This document shows, one piece after another, positions 44,890 to 55,106 of a stretch of 64,000 bases of DNA. The notes under the pieces were generated by a model. It ran no database searches and had not been told where the DNA came from. It worked only from the letters and a program-made list of their open reading frames with translations. Each line of letters begins with the position of its first letter. The first letter of the stretch is position 1. The DNA is from Edaphobacter sp. (GTDB taxonomy: Bacteria; Acidobacteriota; Terriglobia; Terriglobales; Acidobacteriaceae), in assembly GCA_025462645.1 (NCBI GenBank), contig JAOAPB010000101.1:118615-182614 (forward strand), given 5' to 3'. The translations under genes and the position numbers were made by a program.

Positions 44890-46437
44890 CTACCACTCCT
44901 TGGCAGCGGTATCGACCGCAACCGGCGTAGAAGCGACAGGAGCCTTCCAGCGCAGGATCGGCTTACGAGCCGCCGTCGTCTCATCCAGTCGCTGAATCCG
45001 CGTCGAGTGCGGAGCCGTCTGCACCAGCTCAGGATTCTCCTCAGCCTCGCGAGCGATCTGCTTCAGCGCATCGACCAGCAGATCCAGCTCCTCGCGGCTC
45101 TCGCTCTCCGTAGGCTCGATCATCATCGCTCCCTGAACGACGAGTGGGAACGAGACCGTATAAGCGTGGAAGCCGTAGTCGATCAGCCGTTTGCCCATAT
45201 CGCCTGTCTTGACGCCGTTCTTGGCCTGCAGCTTGTCCGAGAACACAACCTCATGCAGTGACTGTGTCTTATACGGTAGCTCGAAGGTGCCCTCCAGCTT
45301 CGCGCGGATGTAATTGGCGTTCAGCACCGCATCCTCGGTCGTCTGCCGCAGTCCATCCGGTCCATTCGCCAGGATGTAAGCCAGCGCCCGCACGAACATG
45401 CCGAAGTTGCCATAGAACATCCGCACACGCCCGACAGTCTGCGGTCTGTTGTACTCCAGCCCCAACAACCCATCCGCCTTCGTCACCACCACCGGCGTAG
45501 GCAGGAACGGCTCCAGTATCCTCTTGCAAGCCACCGGCCCCGACCCCGGACCACCGCCCCCATGCGGCGTGGAAAAAGTCTTATGCAGATTCAAATGCAT
45601 CACATCGACGCCGAAGTCGCCTGGCCGCGTCTTGCCCACCAGCGCGTTCATATTCGCGCCATCCATGTAGAGCAAAGCGCCCTTCGCATGCAGAATGTCC
45701 GCAATCTTGTGGATGTCACTCTCGAACACGCCGATCGTCGAGGGATTCGTCAGCATCAACGCAGCGGTATCTTCATCGACCATCCGCTCCAGCTCTGCCA
45801 GATCCACCATGCCCTGAGCGTTCGACTTCAGGTTGGCAACCTCATATCCGCAGACAGCCGCAGTCGCCGGATTCGTCCCATGAGCCGAGTCGGGAATAAG
45901 GATCTTCTTACGCGGATTGCCCTTGCTCTCGTGATAAGCCCGAACTAGCAGGATGCCCGTAAACTCACCATGCGCCCCAGCCGCGGGCTGCAGTGTAATC
46001 GCATCCATGCCGGTAATCTCGATCAGCGCATCGGAGAGTGTCTTCATGATCCCCAGGCAGCCCTGCGACAGCGACTCCGGCTGATAAGGATGCGCCTCGG
46101 CGATCCCCTCCAACCGCGCCACCGCCTCGTTTACTCGAGGGTTGTACTTCATCGTGCAGCTGCCCAGCGGATACATTCCCAAGTCGATCGCGTAGTTCCA
46201 CGTCGAAAGCCGCGTGAAATGCCGGATGATCTCAATCTCGCTCAACTCCGGCATAACGCCCAAATCCGTGCGGACAGTTTCGCCCAGCAGGGAAGCGGCA
46301 TCTACCGTCGGTACATCCAGCTCGGCCAGCCGATAAGCCTTCTTGCCCGGCGACGACTTCTCGAAGATCAGGTCTTCGTTCTGGTTAATATGCGTCGTTG
46401 CCTTCTTCGGCGTGCCTACGAACTTCTCATCTGCCAT
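44890..46437 (-). CDS. gcvPB: Glycine dehydrogenase (decarboxylating) subunit 2
   Basis: A 515-residue PLP-dependent subunit of the P-protein of the glycine cleavage system. The cofactor lysine is Lys286 in LNLHKTFSTPHGGGGPGSGP, followed by the glycine-rich loop, and the N-terminal part contains YPLGSCTMKYNP, the usual signature of the catalytic half. Together with GcvPA it decarboxylates glycine and passes the aminomethyl group to lipoyl-GcvH. The split-P form is normal in many bacteria. The ATG at 46437 follows the previous stop by two bases, with GGAG eight bases upstream overlapping the end of the preceding gene. The C-terminal 40 residues beyond the usual core are low in complexity (alanine/threonine-rich). 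Confidence 0.95.
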   Translation of the reverse strand: MADEKFVGTPKKATTHINQNEDLIFEKSSPGKKAYRLAELDVPTVDAASLLGETVRTDLGVMPELSEIEIIRHFTRLSTWNYAIDLGMYPLGSCTMKYNPRVNEAVARLEGIAEAHPYQPESLSQGCLGIMKTLSDALIEITGMDAITLQPAAGAHGEFTGILLVRAYHESKGNPRKKILIPDSAHGTNPATAAVCGYEVANLKSNAQGMVDLAELERMVDEDTAALMLTNPSTIGVFESDIHKIADILHAKGALLYMDGANMNALVGKTRPGDFGVDVMHLNLHKTFSTPHGGGGPGSGPVACKRILEPFLPTPVVVTKADGLLGLEYNRPQTVGRVRMFYGNFGMFVRALAYILANGPDGLRQTTEDAVLNANYIRAKLEGTFELPYKTQSLHEVVFSDKLQAKNGVKTGDMGKRLIDYGFHAYTVSFPLVVQGAMMIEPTESESREELDLLVDALKQIAREAEENPELVQTAPHSTRIQRLDETTAARKPILRWKAPVASTPVAVDTAAKEW

Positions 46438-46439
46438 CG

Positions 46440-46784
46440 CTAAAACTCCTGCGCATCACTTGCGTCTCCGGTCTCCGAGTAACTCCCGGACTCCGGCCCA
46501 TCCACATCTTCTTCGCGCAACGAAAGACCAAACACCGTGCCGCTCTCAAACTCGATCGTCAGCGCATCGCCCTCTTCAAGCGATGCCTGTGTGACCTTCT
46601 CGCCGATCTGCGCACACAGAGCATTGCGGTACTCCGGCTCGCCATACGCCACCGAAAAATCCGGCAGGAGCACATGCGGCCAGTCGTACAGCGTAAACAA
46701 AGGAGCCGCAAAGCGGAGCTGCAGATAATCCTGCACAAACTCCACTGCCACCAACTCCTCGCCAATGATGGCCGATACATCCAT
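46440..46784 (-). CDS. Small hypothetical protein between gcvPA and gcvPB
   Basis: A 114-residue acidic protein (starts MDVSAIIGEELVAVEFVQDYL; C-terminus rich in E, D, G and S) with no signal or membrane segment and no family I can name. It lies two bases after the gcvPA stop and two bases before the gcvPB start, so it is certainly in the same transcript. AAGG precedes its ATG. Predicted beta-strand content in the first 60 residues (LQLRFAAPLFTLYDW, VLLPDFSVAYG) suggests a compact domain. A function in glycine cleavage is unproven. Confidence 0.75.
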   Translation of the reverse strand: MDVSAIIGEELVAVEFVQDYLQLRFAAPLFTLYDWPHVLLPDFSVAYGEPEYRNALCAQIGEKVTQASLEEGDALTIEFESGTVFGLSLREEDVDGPESGSYSETGDASDAQEF

Positions 46785-46786
46785 CG

Positions 46787-48124
46787 TTAAGCCTTCGCAC
46801 CGGTAAGCGCAGCGGCTGCCGCATCAATCTGCTTCCGCGTCGTCAGCTCTGTAACGCACCACAGGCTGGCATTTGGCCCAAGCTCCGGATACCACTTCGC
46901 CAATGGCAATCCACCGATGATCTTATCGCCAAGCAGTGCAGCATTTGTTGCGTCCGCACTCTGCGGCAGATCCAGAACAAACTCATGGAATCGCGGAGCA
47001 CCATCGAACAGCACCTTCGCGCCAGCGCCCAGTGTCTTCTGCGCATAGTGCGCCTTCGCCAGGTTCTGCTCCGCCAGCTCCTTCATGCCCTGTTTGCCGT
47101 AGACCGTCAGGAAAATTGTCGTCATCAGTGCAACCAGAGCCTGATTCGTGCAGATATTGGAGGTCGCCTTCTCGCGCCGGATATGCTGCTCACGCGTCGA
47201 GAGCGTCAGCACAAATCCACGCTTGCCGTTGACGTCTTTCGTCTCGCCGATCAACCGCCCCGGCATCTGCCGCAGGAACTTCTCCTTGCAGGCGATCACG
47301 CCGCAATAAGGTCCGCCATAGCCGATAGCCACGCCATACGACTGCGCCTCCATCGACACAATATCCGCCTCAACCGGAGGCTTCACGATACCCAGCGAAA
47401 CCGCCTCGGCGATCGAAACGACCAGCAGCGCGCCCTTCTTATGCGCAATCTCCGCAATCGCAGTAACGTCCTCGATCGTGCCGAAGAAGTTCGGCGACTG
47501 AATCAGCACGCAGGCAGTCTCGCTCGTAATCGCAGCATCGAGAGCCGCCAGATCCACCCGGCCATTCTTAGCGTAGGCGACCTCGGTTACCGGAATCTCC
47601 TGGTGCTGTGCATACGTCGCAATCACCTCGCGATACTCCGGATGCACCGTCCGCGCCACCACCGCGCCATCGCGCCCGGTCACGCGCACCGCCATCATGA
47701 TCGCCTCTGCCGCGCCGGTCGAGCCGTCGTACATCGAGGCGTTGGCGATCTCCATGCCGGTCAGCTCGCAGATCATCGTCTGGAACTCGAACATCGCCTG
47801 CAGCGTTCCCTGCGCGATCTCCGGTTGATAAGGCGTATAGCTCGTCAGAAACTCGCCGCGCTGCACCAGCGAGTCGATGATGACAGGCCGATAGTGTCGG
47901 TAGACGCCCGCGCCCAGAAAGCTCGCATAGCCCGTCGCATTGCTCTCGGAGAACGCCCGAAAGCGATCCAGAATCTCCGACTCGCCATGCTGCCTGGGAA
48001 TCGCGAGGTCGCGCTTCAGCTGGTACTCGGCAGGAATCGTAGAAAACAGCTCGTCAATCGAAGCGACACCGATCTCGGAGAGCATCTCCTCCCGGTCCGC
48101 GGGGGACTTCGGCAAATAGCGCAT
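46787..48124 (-). CDS. gcvPA: Glycine dehydrogenase (decarboxylating) subunit 1
   Basis: A 445-residue PLP-fold subunit of the P-protein. It begins [19 protein letters not shown], typical of GcvPA, and has the middle segment [23 protein letters not shown] and [24 protein letters not shown]. It lacks the catalytic PLP lysine of GcvPB, as is normal. It pairs with GcvPB to decarboxylate glycine. The open frame extends upstream of 48124, but the MRYLPKS start matches the family and leaves only four bases after the gcvH stop. Operon order on the minus strand is gcvT, YciI-like, gcvH, gcvPA, small gene, gcvPB, small gene. Confidence 0.95.
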   Translation of the reverse strand: MRYLPKSPADREEMLSEIGVASIDELFSTIPAEYQLKRDLAIPRQHGESEILDRFRAFSESNATGYASFLGAGVYRHYRPVIIDSLVQRGEFLTSYTPYQPEIAQGTLQAMFEFQTMICELTGMEIANASMYDGSTGAAEAIMMAVRVTGRDGAVVARTVHPEYREVIATYAQHQEIPVTEVAYAKNGRVDLAALDAAITSETACVLIQSPNFFGTIEDVTAIAEIAHKKGALLVVSIAEAVSLGIVKPPVEADIVSMEAQSYGVAIGYGGPYCGVIACKEKFLRQMPGRLIGETKDVNGKRGFVLTLSTREQHIRREKATSNICTNQALVALMTTIFLTVYGKQGMKELAEQNLAKAHYAQKTLGAGAKVLFDGAPRFHEFVLDLPQSADATNAALLGDKIIGGLPLAKWYPELGPNASLWCVTELTTRKQIDAAAAALTGAKA

Positions 48125-48128
48125 ATCT

Positions 48129-48518
48129 TTAGTGTCCGGTCTCTTCGCTGATGAATTTTTCGTAGTCCGCCGCCGACAGTAGTCCATCGGCCTCAGCCGC
48201 GCTGCTCACATCGACCTTCAACATCCAAGTATTATTCGCGTCGGCGTTGATCTTTTCCGGAGCATCCTTCAGCTCCTCGTTGATCGCCGTAATCGTCCCG
48301 GACACCGGCGAATACAGGTCGGAGACAGCCTTCACCGACTCCACCGAGCCGAAGATCTTGCCGGCTTCAACCGTGTCGCCAACCTTCGGCAGGTCGACGA
48401 AGACAATATCGCCCAGCGAGTTCTGCGCGTAATCCGTTATGCCGACGGTCCCTTTGCCGCCGTCGATCTGAATCCACTCGTGTTCCTTGGTGTATTTGTA
48501 ATTGGCAGGGTAGGTCAT
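48129..48518 (-). CDS. gcvH: Glycine cleavage system H protein
   Basis: A 129-residue lipoyl carrier protein of the glycine cleavage complex. The lipoyl-attachment lysine is Lys63 in [14 protein letters not shown]; the N-terminus [11 protein letters not shown] and the [22 protein letters not shown] stretch are standard. It shuttles the aminomethyl group between the P and T proteins. Length is typical. GGAGAGA lies upstream of its ATG. The next gene in the operon (gcvPA) follows after four bases. Confidence 0.97.
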   Translation of the reverse strand: MTYPANYKYTKEHEWIQIDGGKGTVGITDYAQNSLGDIVFVDLPKVGDTVEAGKIFGSVESVKAVSDLYSPVSGTITAINEELKDAPEKINADANNTWMLKVDVSSAAEADGLLSAADYEKFISEETGH

Positions 48519-48588
48519 GATCTTGGCGTCTCTCCGTCTTCAATTGTAGTGTGTCGGGGGCTCGAATTCAGTGTGCGATAAGGCGAGT

Positions 48589-48879
48589 TTAGCGTGGCCC
48601 AAATGCGGGATACGGCTCCAGCTCCGTCAGTACGATGAGCTCAAGCATGTCGCGCTGCGCCAGCGGAAGACTAGCCGCGGCTGCGCGTGCCTCCTCCTCC
48701 GAACCCGCTTCCATAAGGATCACCGCTCCCGGCGTGTCCTTCCGTCGCCAGATGCTGCGGATCATCCCGGCGGAGTAGAGCTCGCGCACACGCTGCCCTT
48801 CGGCTGCGATCAGTTCAGGGGTAAATGCTTCCGTTGGAAAAACATCTGTCCGGCGTCGACTCACAATGACAAATTGCAA
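48589..48879 (-). CDS. YciI/muconolactone-isomerase-like dimeric alpha-beta barrel protein
   Basis: A 96-residue protein (MQFVIVSRRRTDVFPTEAFT ... ILTELEPYPAFGPR) with the layout of YciI-related and muconolactone-isomerase-like ferredoxin-fold proteins: a first beta strand MQFVIVSR, a helix around PELIAAEGQRVRELYSAG and a strand VILMEAGSEEEARAAAASLP. Function is unknown. GGAGAG lies eight bases before the ATG. It lies between gcvT and gcvH in the same direction with small gaps (24 and 70 bases), so it is probably part of the operon. The catalytic residues of muconolactone isomerase are not evident, so catalysis is doubtful. Confidence 0.7.
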   Translation of the reverse strand: MQFVIVSRRRTDVFPTEAFTPELIAAEGQRVRELYSAGMIRSIWRRKDTPGAVILMEAGSEEEARAAAASLPLAQRDMLELIVLTELEPYPAFGPR

Positions 48880-48903
48880 TGTCTCTCCTCAATGTTGCTA
48901 GGA

Positions 48904-50034
48904 TTACTTCTTGGGGCGTTTATAGAAGGGTGTAGGGACAACCTTGGCCTTCACCATTTGACCGCGAATCTCCACTGCCACCTCGGTATCCACAGCGGTG
49001 TACTCGACAGGAACATAAGCCAGCGCAATATTCTTCTTCAGAAACGGCGCCGGCGACCCGCTCGTGATCTCGCCCAGCCTTTTGCCGTCCAGTGAGAACA
49101 CAGGATACCCATCACGCCCGATTCCGCGCTCGGTCATCTCCAGGCTCACCAGCTTGCGCTTCGGCCCGCCAGCAGCCTGAATCTCCAGCAAGGCATCGCG
49201 TCCCACGAAGTCGCCCTTGTCGAGCTTTGCATACCGTCCCAGCCCGGCCTCAAAGACATTGATTGTGTCCGAGATCTCGTGCCCATAAAGAGCCATTGCC
49301 GACTCCAGCCGCAGCGTATTCCGCGCGCCCAGCCCGCAAGCCAGGATTCCGAACTCCTTGCCAGCCTCTAGTACTTCGCCCCAAACCCGCGCGCTGGTCA
49401 GCTCATCCGAGGGGATATAGATCTCGAACCCATCCTCGCCGGTGTAGCCGGTTCGAGCGATCATCACGTTGTGCAGCCCGCACACCTGACCCCACGTGAA
49501 CCAGTAGTTTTTGATTGTACTCAGGTCCGTTGGTGTCAGCTTCTGCAGCGTCTCTGCCGCCCTCGGCCCCTGGATTGCGATCTGCGTGTAGTAGTCGCTG
49601 AAGTCGTTCACATGCACGCCGGGCATATGGCCGATCTGTTTCCGCACCCACTGAACGTCCTTCTCCCGCGTGCCTGCGTTAATGACGATCAAGTAGTCGT
49701 TGTCCGAGAGCTTATGCACGACGACGTCATCTACAAAGGTCCCATTTGGATACAGCATCGCCGAGTAGTGCGCCTGTCCCACCTGCAGCTTCGAGGCGTC
49801 GTTCATGCAGAGCTGCTGCACCGCAGCCAGCGATCCCGGTCCACGCAGCTGAATATCGCCCATATGCGAGACATCGAAGACCCCCACGCCCGTACGCACG
49901 GCCATATGCTCTGCGGTGAGGCCGCAGCAGTCGACCGGCATATCCCACCCGCCAAAATCCACCATTTTGGACTTTGCCGCCCGATGCACGGCATTGAGCG
50001 CAGTTTTGCGAAGTTCCTTTGTCGTCTCTGCCAT
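48904..50034 (-). CDS. gcvT: Aminomethyltransferase (glycine cleavage T protein)
   Basis: A 376-residue folate-dependent T protein that moves the methylene group from GcvH to tetrahydrofolate, releasing ammonia. Signatures include [34 protein letters not shown] near the N-terminus, [13 protein letters not shown] near residue 190 and the C-terminal [17 protein letters not shown]. Length fits the family. It is the first gene of the gcv operon. AAGGA lies eight bases before the ATG. I looked for a glycine riboswitch in the 689 bases upstream and saw none. Confidence 0.95.
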   Translation of the reverse strand: MAETTKELRKTALNAVHRAAKSKMVDFGGWDMPVDCCGLTAEHMAVRTGVGVFDVSHMGDIQLRGPGSLAAVQQLCMNDASKLQVGQAHYSAMLYPNGTFVDDVVVHKLSDNDYLIVINAGTREKDVQWVRKQIGHMPGVHVNDFSDYYTQIAIQGPRAAETLQKLTPTDLSTIKNYWFTWGQVCGLHNVMIARTGYTGEDGFEIYIPSDELTSARVWGEVLEAGKEFGILACGLGARNTLRLESAMALYGHEISDTINVFEAGLGRYAKLDKGDFVGRDALLEIQAAGGPKRKLVSLEMTERGIGRDGYPVFSLDGKRLGEITSGSPAPFLKKNIALAYVPVEYTAVDTEVAVEIRGQMVKAKVVPTPFYKRPKK

Positions 50035-50723
50035 ATCAAAATTCCTTCTGTCTTTCGTCCCTATGACTACTCAAACGATAGCACTCGGCCGCCTTCGTTA
50101 TCTGCTCGCCCCGCCCCGCACTTTCGGGGAAATTTTAGTGTATCTAGGAAAACCGATACCATGCCTTGAACAAGGCGGATACCGCACACATTGACAGGCG
50201 AAATTGAGCGAAATCGGGCTAAATTAGCACAATTAAGTTGCGAATAACCAGGATAGGGCGTGCCAGCCGTCGCTGGAAACGGTGAACCTTTTTACATCCT
50301 TCATTAGAATTGAGAGCGCGATGTCGAAGCTGAGGTCATGCAATCTTCTGCAGATTAGCTCTCTCGATGGACTCCGTCAGCGCCCACAGCACGTAGTGAG
50401 ACCTGCGATCGTAGATCACTAGCAAGGAACATTAGCAGCGAGTCCGAGACGCCCTTCGTCTTGTCGGCACTCGAAGGCACATCCGCATAAAACTCGTTAT
50501 GAGCTATCCGGATTGCTGCTGAAGGGATGAAGAGACACAGGCGCAATGGAAGCGGGCAGCTGCGCCTCTCCCACCAATCCCGACAGGACCACCCCACCAC
50601 ATACCAGATGAATCAATCAGAGCCGCTCCGTTCCCATATGTCTCTCCTGCCACGAGCCAAGTTCTATCCATACATGCATCATCGAAAACAAATGTTTCGA
50701 CGTCAGTACTGCATCAACCAACC
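50035..50723. other. 689-base intergenic stretch
   Basis: The stretch lies between the start of gcvT (minus, starts 50034) and the end of the mutase gene (minus, ends at 50724). No frame within it has family support. The upstream region of gcvT should hold its promoter, but no riboswitch aptamer with the conserved glycine-riboswitch cores was apparent. I see no repeats of note. Confidence 0.35.
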
Positions 50724-52325
50724 TCAGACCTGAACTGTCTCCCGATACTCCCCAAATACCCGCCGCATCACATCTGAAATCTCCCCTACTGTCGCAAAGC
50801 TCTCCACCGCATTCAAAATCTGAGGCATCAGATTTCCCCCGCTCCGTGCAACATCCTCAACTCTGCGTAAAGCCGCTCCATGCACTGCAGCGTCACGCCG
50901 CATCCTTAGTGCCCGAACCCGCTCTACCTGCCGTCCTTCGAGAGCTTCATCAATCCGCTGAATAGGCACCGCGACCTCCTGCTTGCTGGCAAACTCGTTT
51001 ACCCCAACGACTACTGCGTCCTTTGCATCGACTGCGAGCTGGTAGGCATACGCTGCATTCTGAATCTCTCGCTGAACATACCCTTGCTCGATCGCTCGCA
51101 GCATTCCATACTTGCCCCCTAGGTCGAATCTCGCGACAGTGTCCATATACTCTTGCGCTCGCCGTTCGATCTCATTCGTCAATGACTCCACATAGAACGA
51201 GCCCGCCAGTGGATCCACTGTCTGTGCCACTCCACTCTCATGTGCCAATATTTGCTGCGTCCGAAGGGCGATCCTCGCCGCATCTTCCGTAGGCAGCGAC
51301 AACGCCTCATCAAATCCGTTCGTATGCAGACTTTGCGTCCCACCTAGCACCGCAGCAAGCGCCTGCAACGTGGTCCGCGCAATATTATTCTCCGGTTGCT
51401 GTGCCGTCAGCGTCGACCCAGCTGTTTGCGTATGAAACCGCAGCATCCAACTCCGAGGGTTCTTCGCACCAAAGTGCTCCCGCATAACTCTCGCCCACAT
51501 CCTCCTTGCCGCGCGAAACTTCGCGACTTCTTCCAATAGATTGTTATGCGAGTTAAAGAAAAAGCTCAGCCGGGGTGCAAACGTATCCACATTTAGGCCA
51601 GCGTCAATCGCTGCCTGCACATACGTCATGCCATTCGCCAACGTAAATGCCACCTCTTGTACCGCCGTGCATCCCGCTTCGCGTATGTGATAGCCCGAGA
51701 TTGAAATCGTATTCCATTCCGGCACCTCTTCCGCTGACCAAGCAAAGATATCCGTCACCAGCCGGATCGCATGGTTTACCGGATAGATATATGTCCCTCG
51801 CGCAATATATTCCTTCAAGATATCGTTCTGGATAGTTCCGCTCAATTTGCCAACGTTTGCCCCCGTCCGCCGCGCCACCGCTACATACAGCGCCAGCAGG
51901 ATCGACGCCGTCGCATTGATGGTCATTGAGGTTGAGATCGTATCGAGTGCTATGCCATTGAACAGCTGCTGCATATCCTCAATCGAGTCAATCGCAACCC
52001 CTACCTTACCGACCTCGCCCAGCGCCAAAGGCGAGTCGGAGTCATATCCAATCTGCGTCGGCAGGTCAAACGCCACCGATAGCCCCTTAGTTCCATGCGC
52101 TAGCAGAAACTTATATCGTCGATTCGACTCCTCAGCGTCTCCCATGCCGGCGTACTGCCGCATCGTCCACAGTCGTCCGCGGTACATTGTCGGCTGGATT
52201 CCTCGCGTAAATGGATAATCTCCAGGATTCCCTATCTGGGTAGCAGCATCAAATCCTGCGAGGCTCTTGGCGTCGTAGACAAGATCGACAGGAATTCCAG
52301 AACTGGTTTTAGGTGGCTCCGGCAT
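50724..52325 (-). CDS. Methylmalonyl-CoA mutase large subunit (catalytic domain only)
   Basis: A 533-residue catalytic TIM barrel of the coenzyme-B12-dependent acyl-CoA mutase family. The N-terminus shows the substrate-binding [21 protein letters not shown] signature, followed by the [18 protein letters not shown] motif. The middle has the [18 protein letters not shown] and the C-terminal [21 protein letters not shown] stretch. The cobalamin-binding domain (DxHxxG) found at the C-terminus of full-length enzymes is absent, as in organisms where that subunit is a separate gene. It rearranges methylmalonyl-CoA to succinyl-CoA, or isobutyryl-CoA if the partner differs. The partner subunit is not in this window. 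No good ribosome site is visible upstream of the ATG. Confidence 0.88.
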   Translation of the reverse strand: MPEPPKTSSGIPVDLVYDAKSLAGFDAATQIGNPGDYPFTRGIQPTMYRGRLWTMRQYAGMGDAEESNRRYKFLLAHGTKGLSVAFDLPTQIGYDSDSPLALGEVGKVGVAIDSIEDMQQLFNGIALDTISTSMTINATASILLALYVAVARRTGANVGKLSGTIQNDILKEYIARGTYIYPVNHAIRLVTDIFAWSAEEVPEWNTISISGYHIREAGCTAVQEVAFTLANGMTYVQAAIDAGLNVDTFAPRLSFFFNSHNNLLEEVAKFRAARRMWARVMREHFGAKNPRSWMLRFHTQTAGSTLTAQQPENNIARTTLQALAAVLGGTQSLHTNGFDEALSLPTEDAARIALRTQQILAHESGVAQTVDPLAGSFYVESLTNEIERRAQEYMDTVARFDLGGKYGMLRAIEQGYVQREIQNAAYAYQLAVDAKDAVVVGVNEFASKQEVAVPIQRIDEALEGRQVERVRALRMRRDAAVHGAALRRVEDVARSGGNLMPQILNAVESFATVGEISDVMRRVFGEYRETVQV

Positions 52326-52356
52326 GACGCTGTAGTGTACTCGTTGGCAGTTCAGC

Positions 52357-52887
52357 TTAGCGCCTACGGTTTCGACGACTTGCCTTCACGAAGCTGCTGA
52401 CGAAGAAATATCCGAACAAGACCGCCATCCCGGCCGACAGCAAAAGATGCACATGAGCATCATGATTCATGGCAGTCTGGTGCAGCTCGCCACGTAGTTT
52501 CCATGCTCCTGTCCCCGCGAACAGGGCAAATATTCCGAAGAATACCCCAGTAAACTCTAGCCACAAGACGCCCGATAACTTCACGAACGGCCCCCAGACC
52601 GCCTCGCCGAAGCGTTTACTCCCCCGCGTCAACCCCTGTTTCGTCTGTCGGACTTGCGCTGTTGTCCGGGCGGCCTGTTCCCCTAGCCGGATTCCCGAAG
52701 CAGCAGCCCTGTTTTCTGCTGGACTCACACCTGATTCCGCCTTCGGCTTCACCCCAGATGAAGGGTTCGGCGCAGTAGCCGCATCCACCGCCGTCACCAG
52801 CGTCTTCGCAGCCGCACGGGCCCCGATACCAAGCGCACGACCGAACCGTACCGAATCCATATCCGAAAGTGTAGCTGTTCTGAGCAT
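52357..52887 (-). CDS. Hypothetical membrane protein
   Basis: About 176 residues. An alanine-rich, probably amphipathic N-terminal half ([26 protein letters not shown]) leads to two membrane segments (about 105-130, [20 protein letters not shown], and about 142-162, [19 protein letters not shown]) with a basic C-terminus KASRRNRRR, suggesting both ends are cytoplasmic. I do not recognise a family. Starts at 52887 or 52860 are equally plausible; the longer open frame to 53049 extends into probable non-coding DNA. It follows the mutase gene's start by 31 bases on the same strand and may share a promoter. Confidence 0.6.
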   Translation of the reverse strand: MLRTATLSDMDSVRFGRALGIGARAAAKTLVTAVDAATAPNPSSGVKPKAESGVSPAENRAAASGIRLGEQAARTTAQVRQTKQGLTRGSKRFGEAVWGPFVKLSGVLWLEFTGVFFGIFALFAGTGAWKLRGELHQTAMNHDAHVHLLLSAGMAVLFGYFFVSSFVKASRRNRRR

Positions 52888-53291
52888 CCAAGCGAAAGTT
52901 ATCCTCGAATAGACGTTACTGTCCGTCGCTGCATCCAACTCATAGTCAGCAGTTAGCGATAAGGAGCCGATCACGATGATAAAGAGTTTTCTCTGGACTA
53001 CAGGCGGCTTCTGTGCCGCGGCAGTATGTTTTTTGGCTTGGAATTTCAAACGGCCCCGGTCAGTACCTGAGCTCGCGCACCGACTCGAACAGGCTTGGGC
53101 TGATCACCACACAATCGTCTAGTCGAAATCCACCATGCAAATGCATTGCAGCTGGTAGTGGCGAAAGCGTATTCTGTGGTTGGACGTCGAGCACACTGCA
53201 GTACCCGCAATGCCGTTCCCGCCGGTCTCCTTCAGCTGGGAATACCCGATGCGCGGTTGAAATGCATACATAGGGCAGCCCGGAGGTGGCA
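52888..53291. promoter_or_regulatory. Divergent intergenic region
   Basis: About 400 bases between a minus-strand membrane-protein gene and a plus-strand small gene. No supported ORF lies inside. It should contain two divergent promoters. The GGAGG ribosome site of the downstream gene lies at 53282-53286. Confidence 0.35.
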
Positions 53292-53588
53292 TTGAATCAG
53301 AAGGTCAAAAACCTGATCCAGAAGCTTGGCGAAGCTATCCATGAGTCCGTCTCTGAGTCGGAGGACATCGCTGGCGTCGTCAAAAACATCCGCGAACAAG
53401 GTTTTGACGTCCTGCTCATGCTTGAGGCCACTATCGGCCTCAATGAGGTAGAGGTCGAAACCGAGGAGTCCCCTGAAAGCGCTGATGAAAGTGCAGAAGG
53501 TCCGTTTACCCGGAATGACCTGACTTTTTTGAAATCTCTACGTATTAGTCTCACAGAAGACTCGACTGACGGTTTAATCGAAGAGTAA
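53292..53588 (+). CDS. Small acidic hypothetical protein
   Basis: About 98 residues. The first 45 residues form a likely helical domain (NQKVKNLIQKLGEAIHESVSESEDIAGVVKNIREQGFDVLLMLE); the rest is strongly acidic (EVETEESPESADESAEGPF) and ends in ISLTEDSTDGLIEE. No signal or membrane segment is seen and I do not recognise the family. TTG 53292 is chosen because GGAGG lies five bases before it; GTG 53286 in the same frame lies on top of that site. Possibly a partner-binding regulatory protein. It stands alone 190 bases before glgC. Confidence 0.65.
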   Translation: MNQKVKNLIQKLGEAIHESVSESEDIAGVVKNIREQGFDVLLMLEATIGLNEVEVETEESPESADESAEGPFTRNDLTFLKSLRISLTEDSTDGLIEE

Positions 53589-53778
53589 TGGTTGCGGGGC
53601 TACCTGGCCCGGCTTCTCGCTGGGCCTTCCTCTCTTGTTGCTCTATAAGCTTCCGAACAGGTACAAAATCAATCGTTGCATGGTAGACTCGCGTTTCTTA
53701 TGAGACGCGTCTTCCATTTTGTGCATCCGATGGAAGTGATTCAAAGCTAATTAGTTAATTGTTCGAGGTCGTTGGAAT

Positions 53779-55038
53779 ATGAGAGATACACTTGGTGTCT
53801 TGCTTGCCGGTGGTGCCGGTGAGCGGCTCTTCCCCCTTACTCGCGATCGCGCGAAGCCGGCCGTTCCCTTCGCCGGCCAGTACCGCATCATCGATATCAC
53901 CCTTTCCAACTGCATAAACTCGGATCTGCGTCACGTCTACATTCTCACGCAATATAAGGCGCTTTCCCTCAACCGCCATATCCGAGAAGGCTGGGGTCCG
54001 GTCGTGGCCAACGAGCTTGGCGAGTTCATCGAAATCCTCCCTCCCATGCAGCGCGTATCCAAGAGCTGGTACCAGGGAACAGCCGACGCCGTCTACCAGA
54101 ACATCTACTCCATCGGCTCGGAAGAGCCGAAGTATGTGCTCATCCTCTCCGGCGACCACATCTACAAGATGAACTATGGCCTCATGCTCAAGCACCATCA
54201 GGACTCCGGTGCCGACGTCACCCTGGCCACACTCCCTATCAGCCCCAGCGAGGTCTCGGCCTTCGGCGTGGTCGAGGTTGCGCGCAACGGCGAGGTCACT
54301 GGCTTCGACGAGAAGCCGAAGGAGACCAAGATCCGCTCGCCCTTCAATCCTGAGATGGTTGATGTATCGATGGGCATCTACCTCTTCAATACCGACGTTT
54401 TGTTGCCCGAGTTGCTGAGGGACGCCGAAGATCCCAATTCCAGGCACGACTTCGGCCACGACATCCTGCCCAAACTCCTCGGTCGCTTCAAGATGCACGC
54501 CTACAACTTCGTCGATGAGAACAAACAGCGAGCTCTCTACTGGCGTGACGTGGGCACGCTCGAGGCCTACTACGAGGCCAACATGGACGTTGCTACAGTC
54601 TCACCCACCTTCAATCTGTACGACAAATCCTGGCCAATGCGCACGCGCCCCTACCAGTACCCTCCGGCGAAGTTCGTCTTCGGCGAACCCGGGCGCACTG
54701 GTATGGCGATCAACTCCATCGTCTGCTCAGGTTCCATCGTCTCCGGCGCCGTCATCCGCAACAGCGTCCTCTCGCAGGACGTACGTGTCAACTCCTATGC
54801 CGATGTCGACTCCAGCATCGTCTTCTCGCACGTCAACATCGGTCGTCACTGCCGTATTCGTCACGCGATCATCGATCGCGATGTTCACATCCCGGACGGC
54901 ACCGTGATTGGCTACGATGCCAACGAGGACAAGAAGAACTACTTCGTCTCGGCCAGTGGCCTCACCGTCGTAACCCGCGACTACTCCGTCTACGAGAACC
55001 CTGTCTCCCCGGAGTTCATGCAGGGAAACTCCTGGTAG
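53779..55038 (+). CDS. glgC: Glucose-1-phosphate adenylyltransferase
   Basis: A 419-residue ADP-glucose pyrophosphorylase that makes ADP-glucose from ATP and glucose-1-phosphate, the first step of glycogen synthesis. The N-terminal nucleotidyltransferase motif LLAGGAGERLFPLTRDRAKPAVPFAG is complete, followed by the GTADAVYQN, LSGDHIYKMNY and FDEKPKETK segments. The C-terminal third forms a left-handed beta helix (NSIVCSGSIVSGAVIRNSVL). All of these match GlgC. No other glycogen genes are in this window. Its 3' end is convergent with a minus-strand gene, separated by a strong hairpin. Confidence 0.96.
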   Translation: MRDTLGVLLAGGAGERLFPLTRDRAKPAVPFAGQYRIIDITLSNCINSDLRHVYILTQYKALSLNRHIREGWGPVVANELGEFIEILPPMQRVSKSWYQGTADAVYQNIYSIGSEEPKYVLILSGDHIYKMNYGLMLKHHQDSGADVTLATLPISPSEVSAFGVVEVARNGEVTGFDEKPKETKIRSPFNPEMVDVSMGIYLFNTDVLLPELLRDAEDPNSRHDFGHDILPKLLGRFKMHAYNFVDENKQRALYWRDVGTLEAYYEANMDVATVSPTFNLYDKSWPMRTRPYQYPPAKFVFGEPGRTGMAINSIVCSGSIVSGAVIRNSVLSQDVRVNSYADVDSSIVFSHVNIGRHCRIRHAIIDRDVHIPDGTVIGYDANEDKKNYFVSASGLTVVTRDYSVYENPVSPEFMQGNSW

Positions 55039-55048
55039 TCCTTCAAGC

Positions 55049-55090
55049 AAAAAAGCACTGGGGCGGAAAGATTACTCTCCGCCCCAGTGC
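55049..55090 (-). terminator. Rho-independent terminator for the outer membrane protein gene
   Basis: A 13-base-pair perfect stem (GCACTGGGGCGGA at 55055-55067, complement at 55078-55090) is followed on the minus strand by a run of six T residues (complement of the A-run at 55049-55054). This is a classic intrinsic terminator for the minus-strand gene ending at 55107. On the plus strand it also stops glgC transcripts only weakly, because no T-run follows there. Confidence 0.85.
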
Positions 55091-55106
55091 CTGATTCGAC
55101 TTCGTT

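Noticed and set aside
46985..48151. 388-residue plus-strand frame opposite gcvPA
   Set aside because: It is the antisense shadow of a well-conserved gene; arginine/leucine-rich composition with no family.
50035..50723. Glycine riboswitch ahead of gcvT
   Set aside because: I looked for the conserved aptamer cores on the minus strand and could not see them; a covariance search would decide.
53755..54498. 247-residue minus-strand frame opposite glgC
   Set aside because: It is antisense to an unmistakable glgC and shows no family features.
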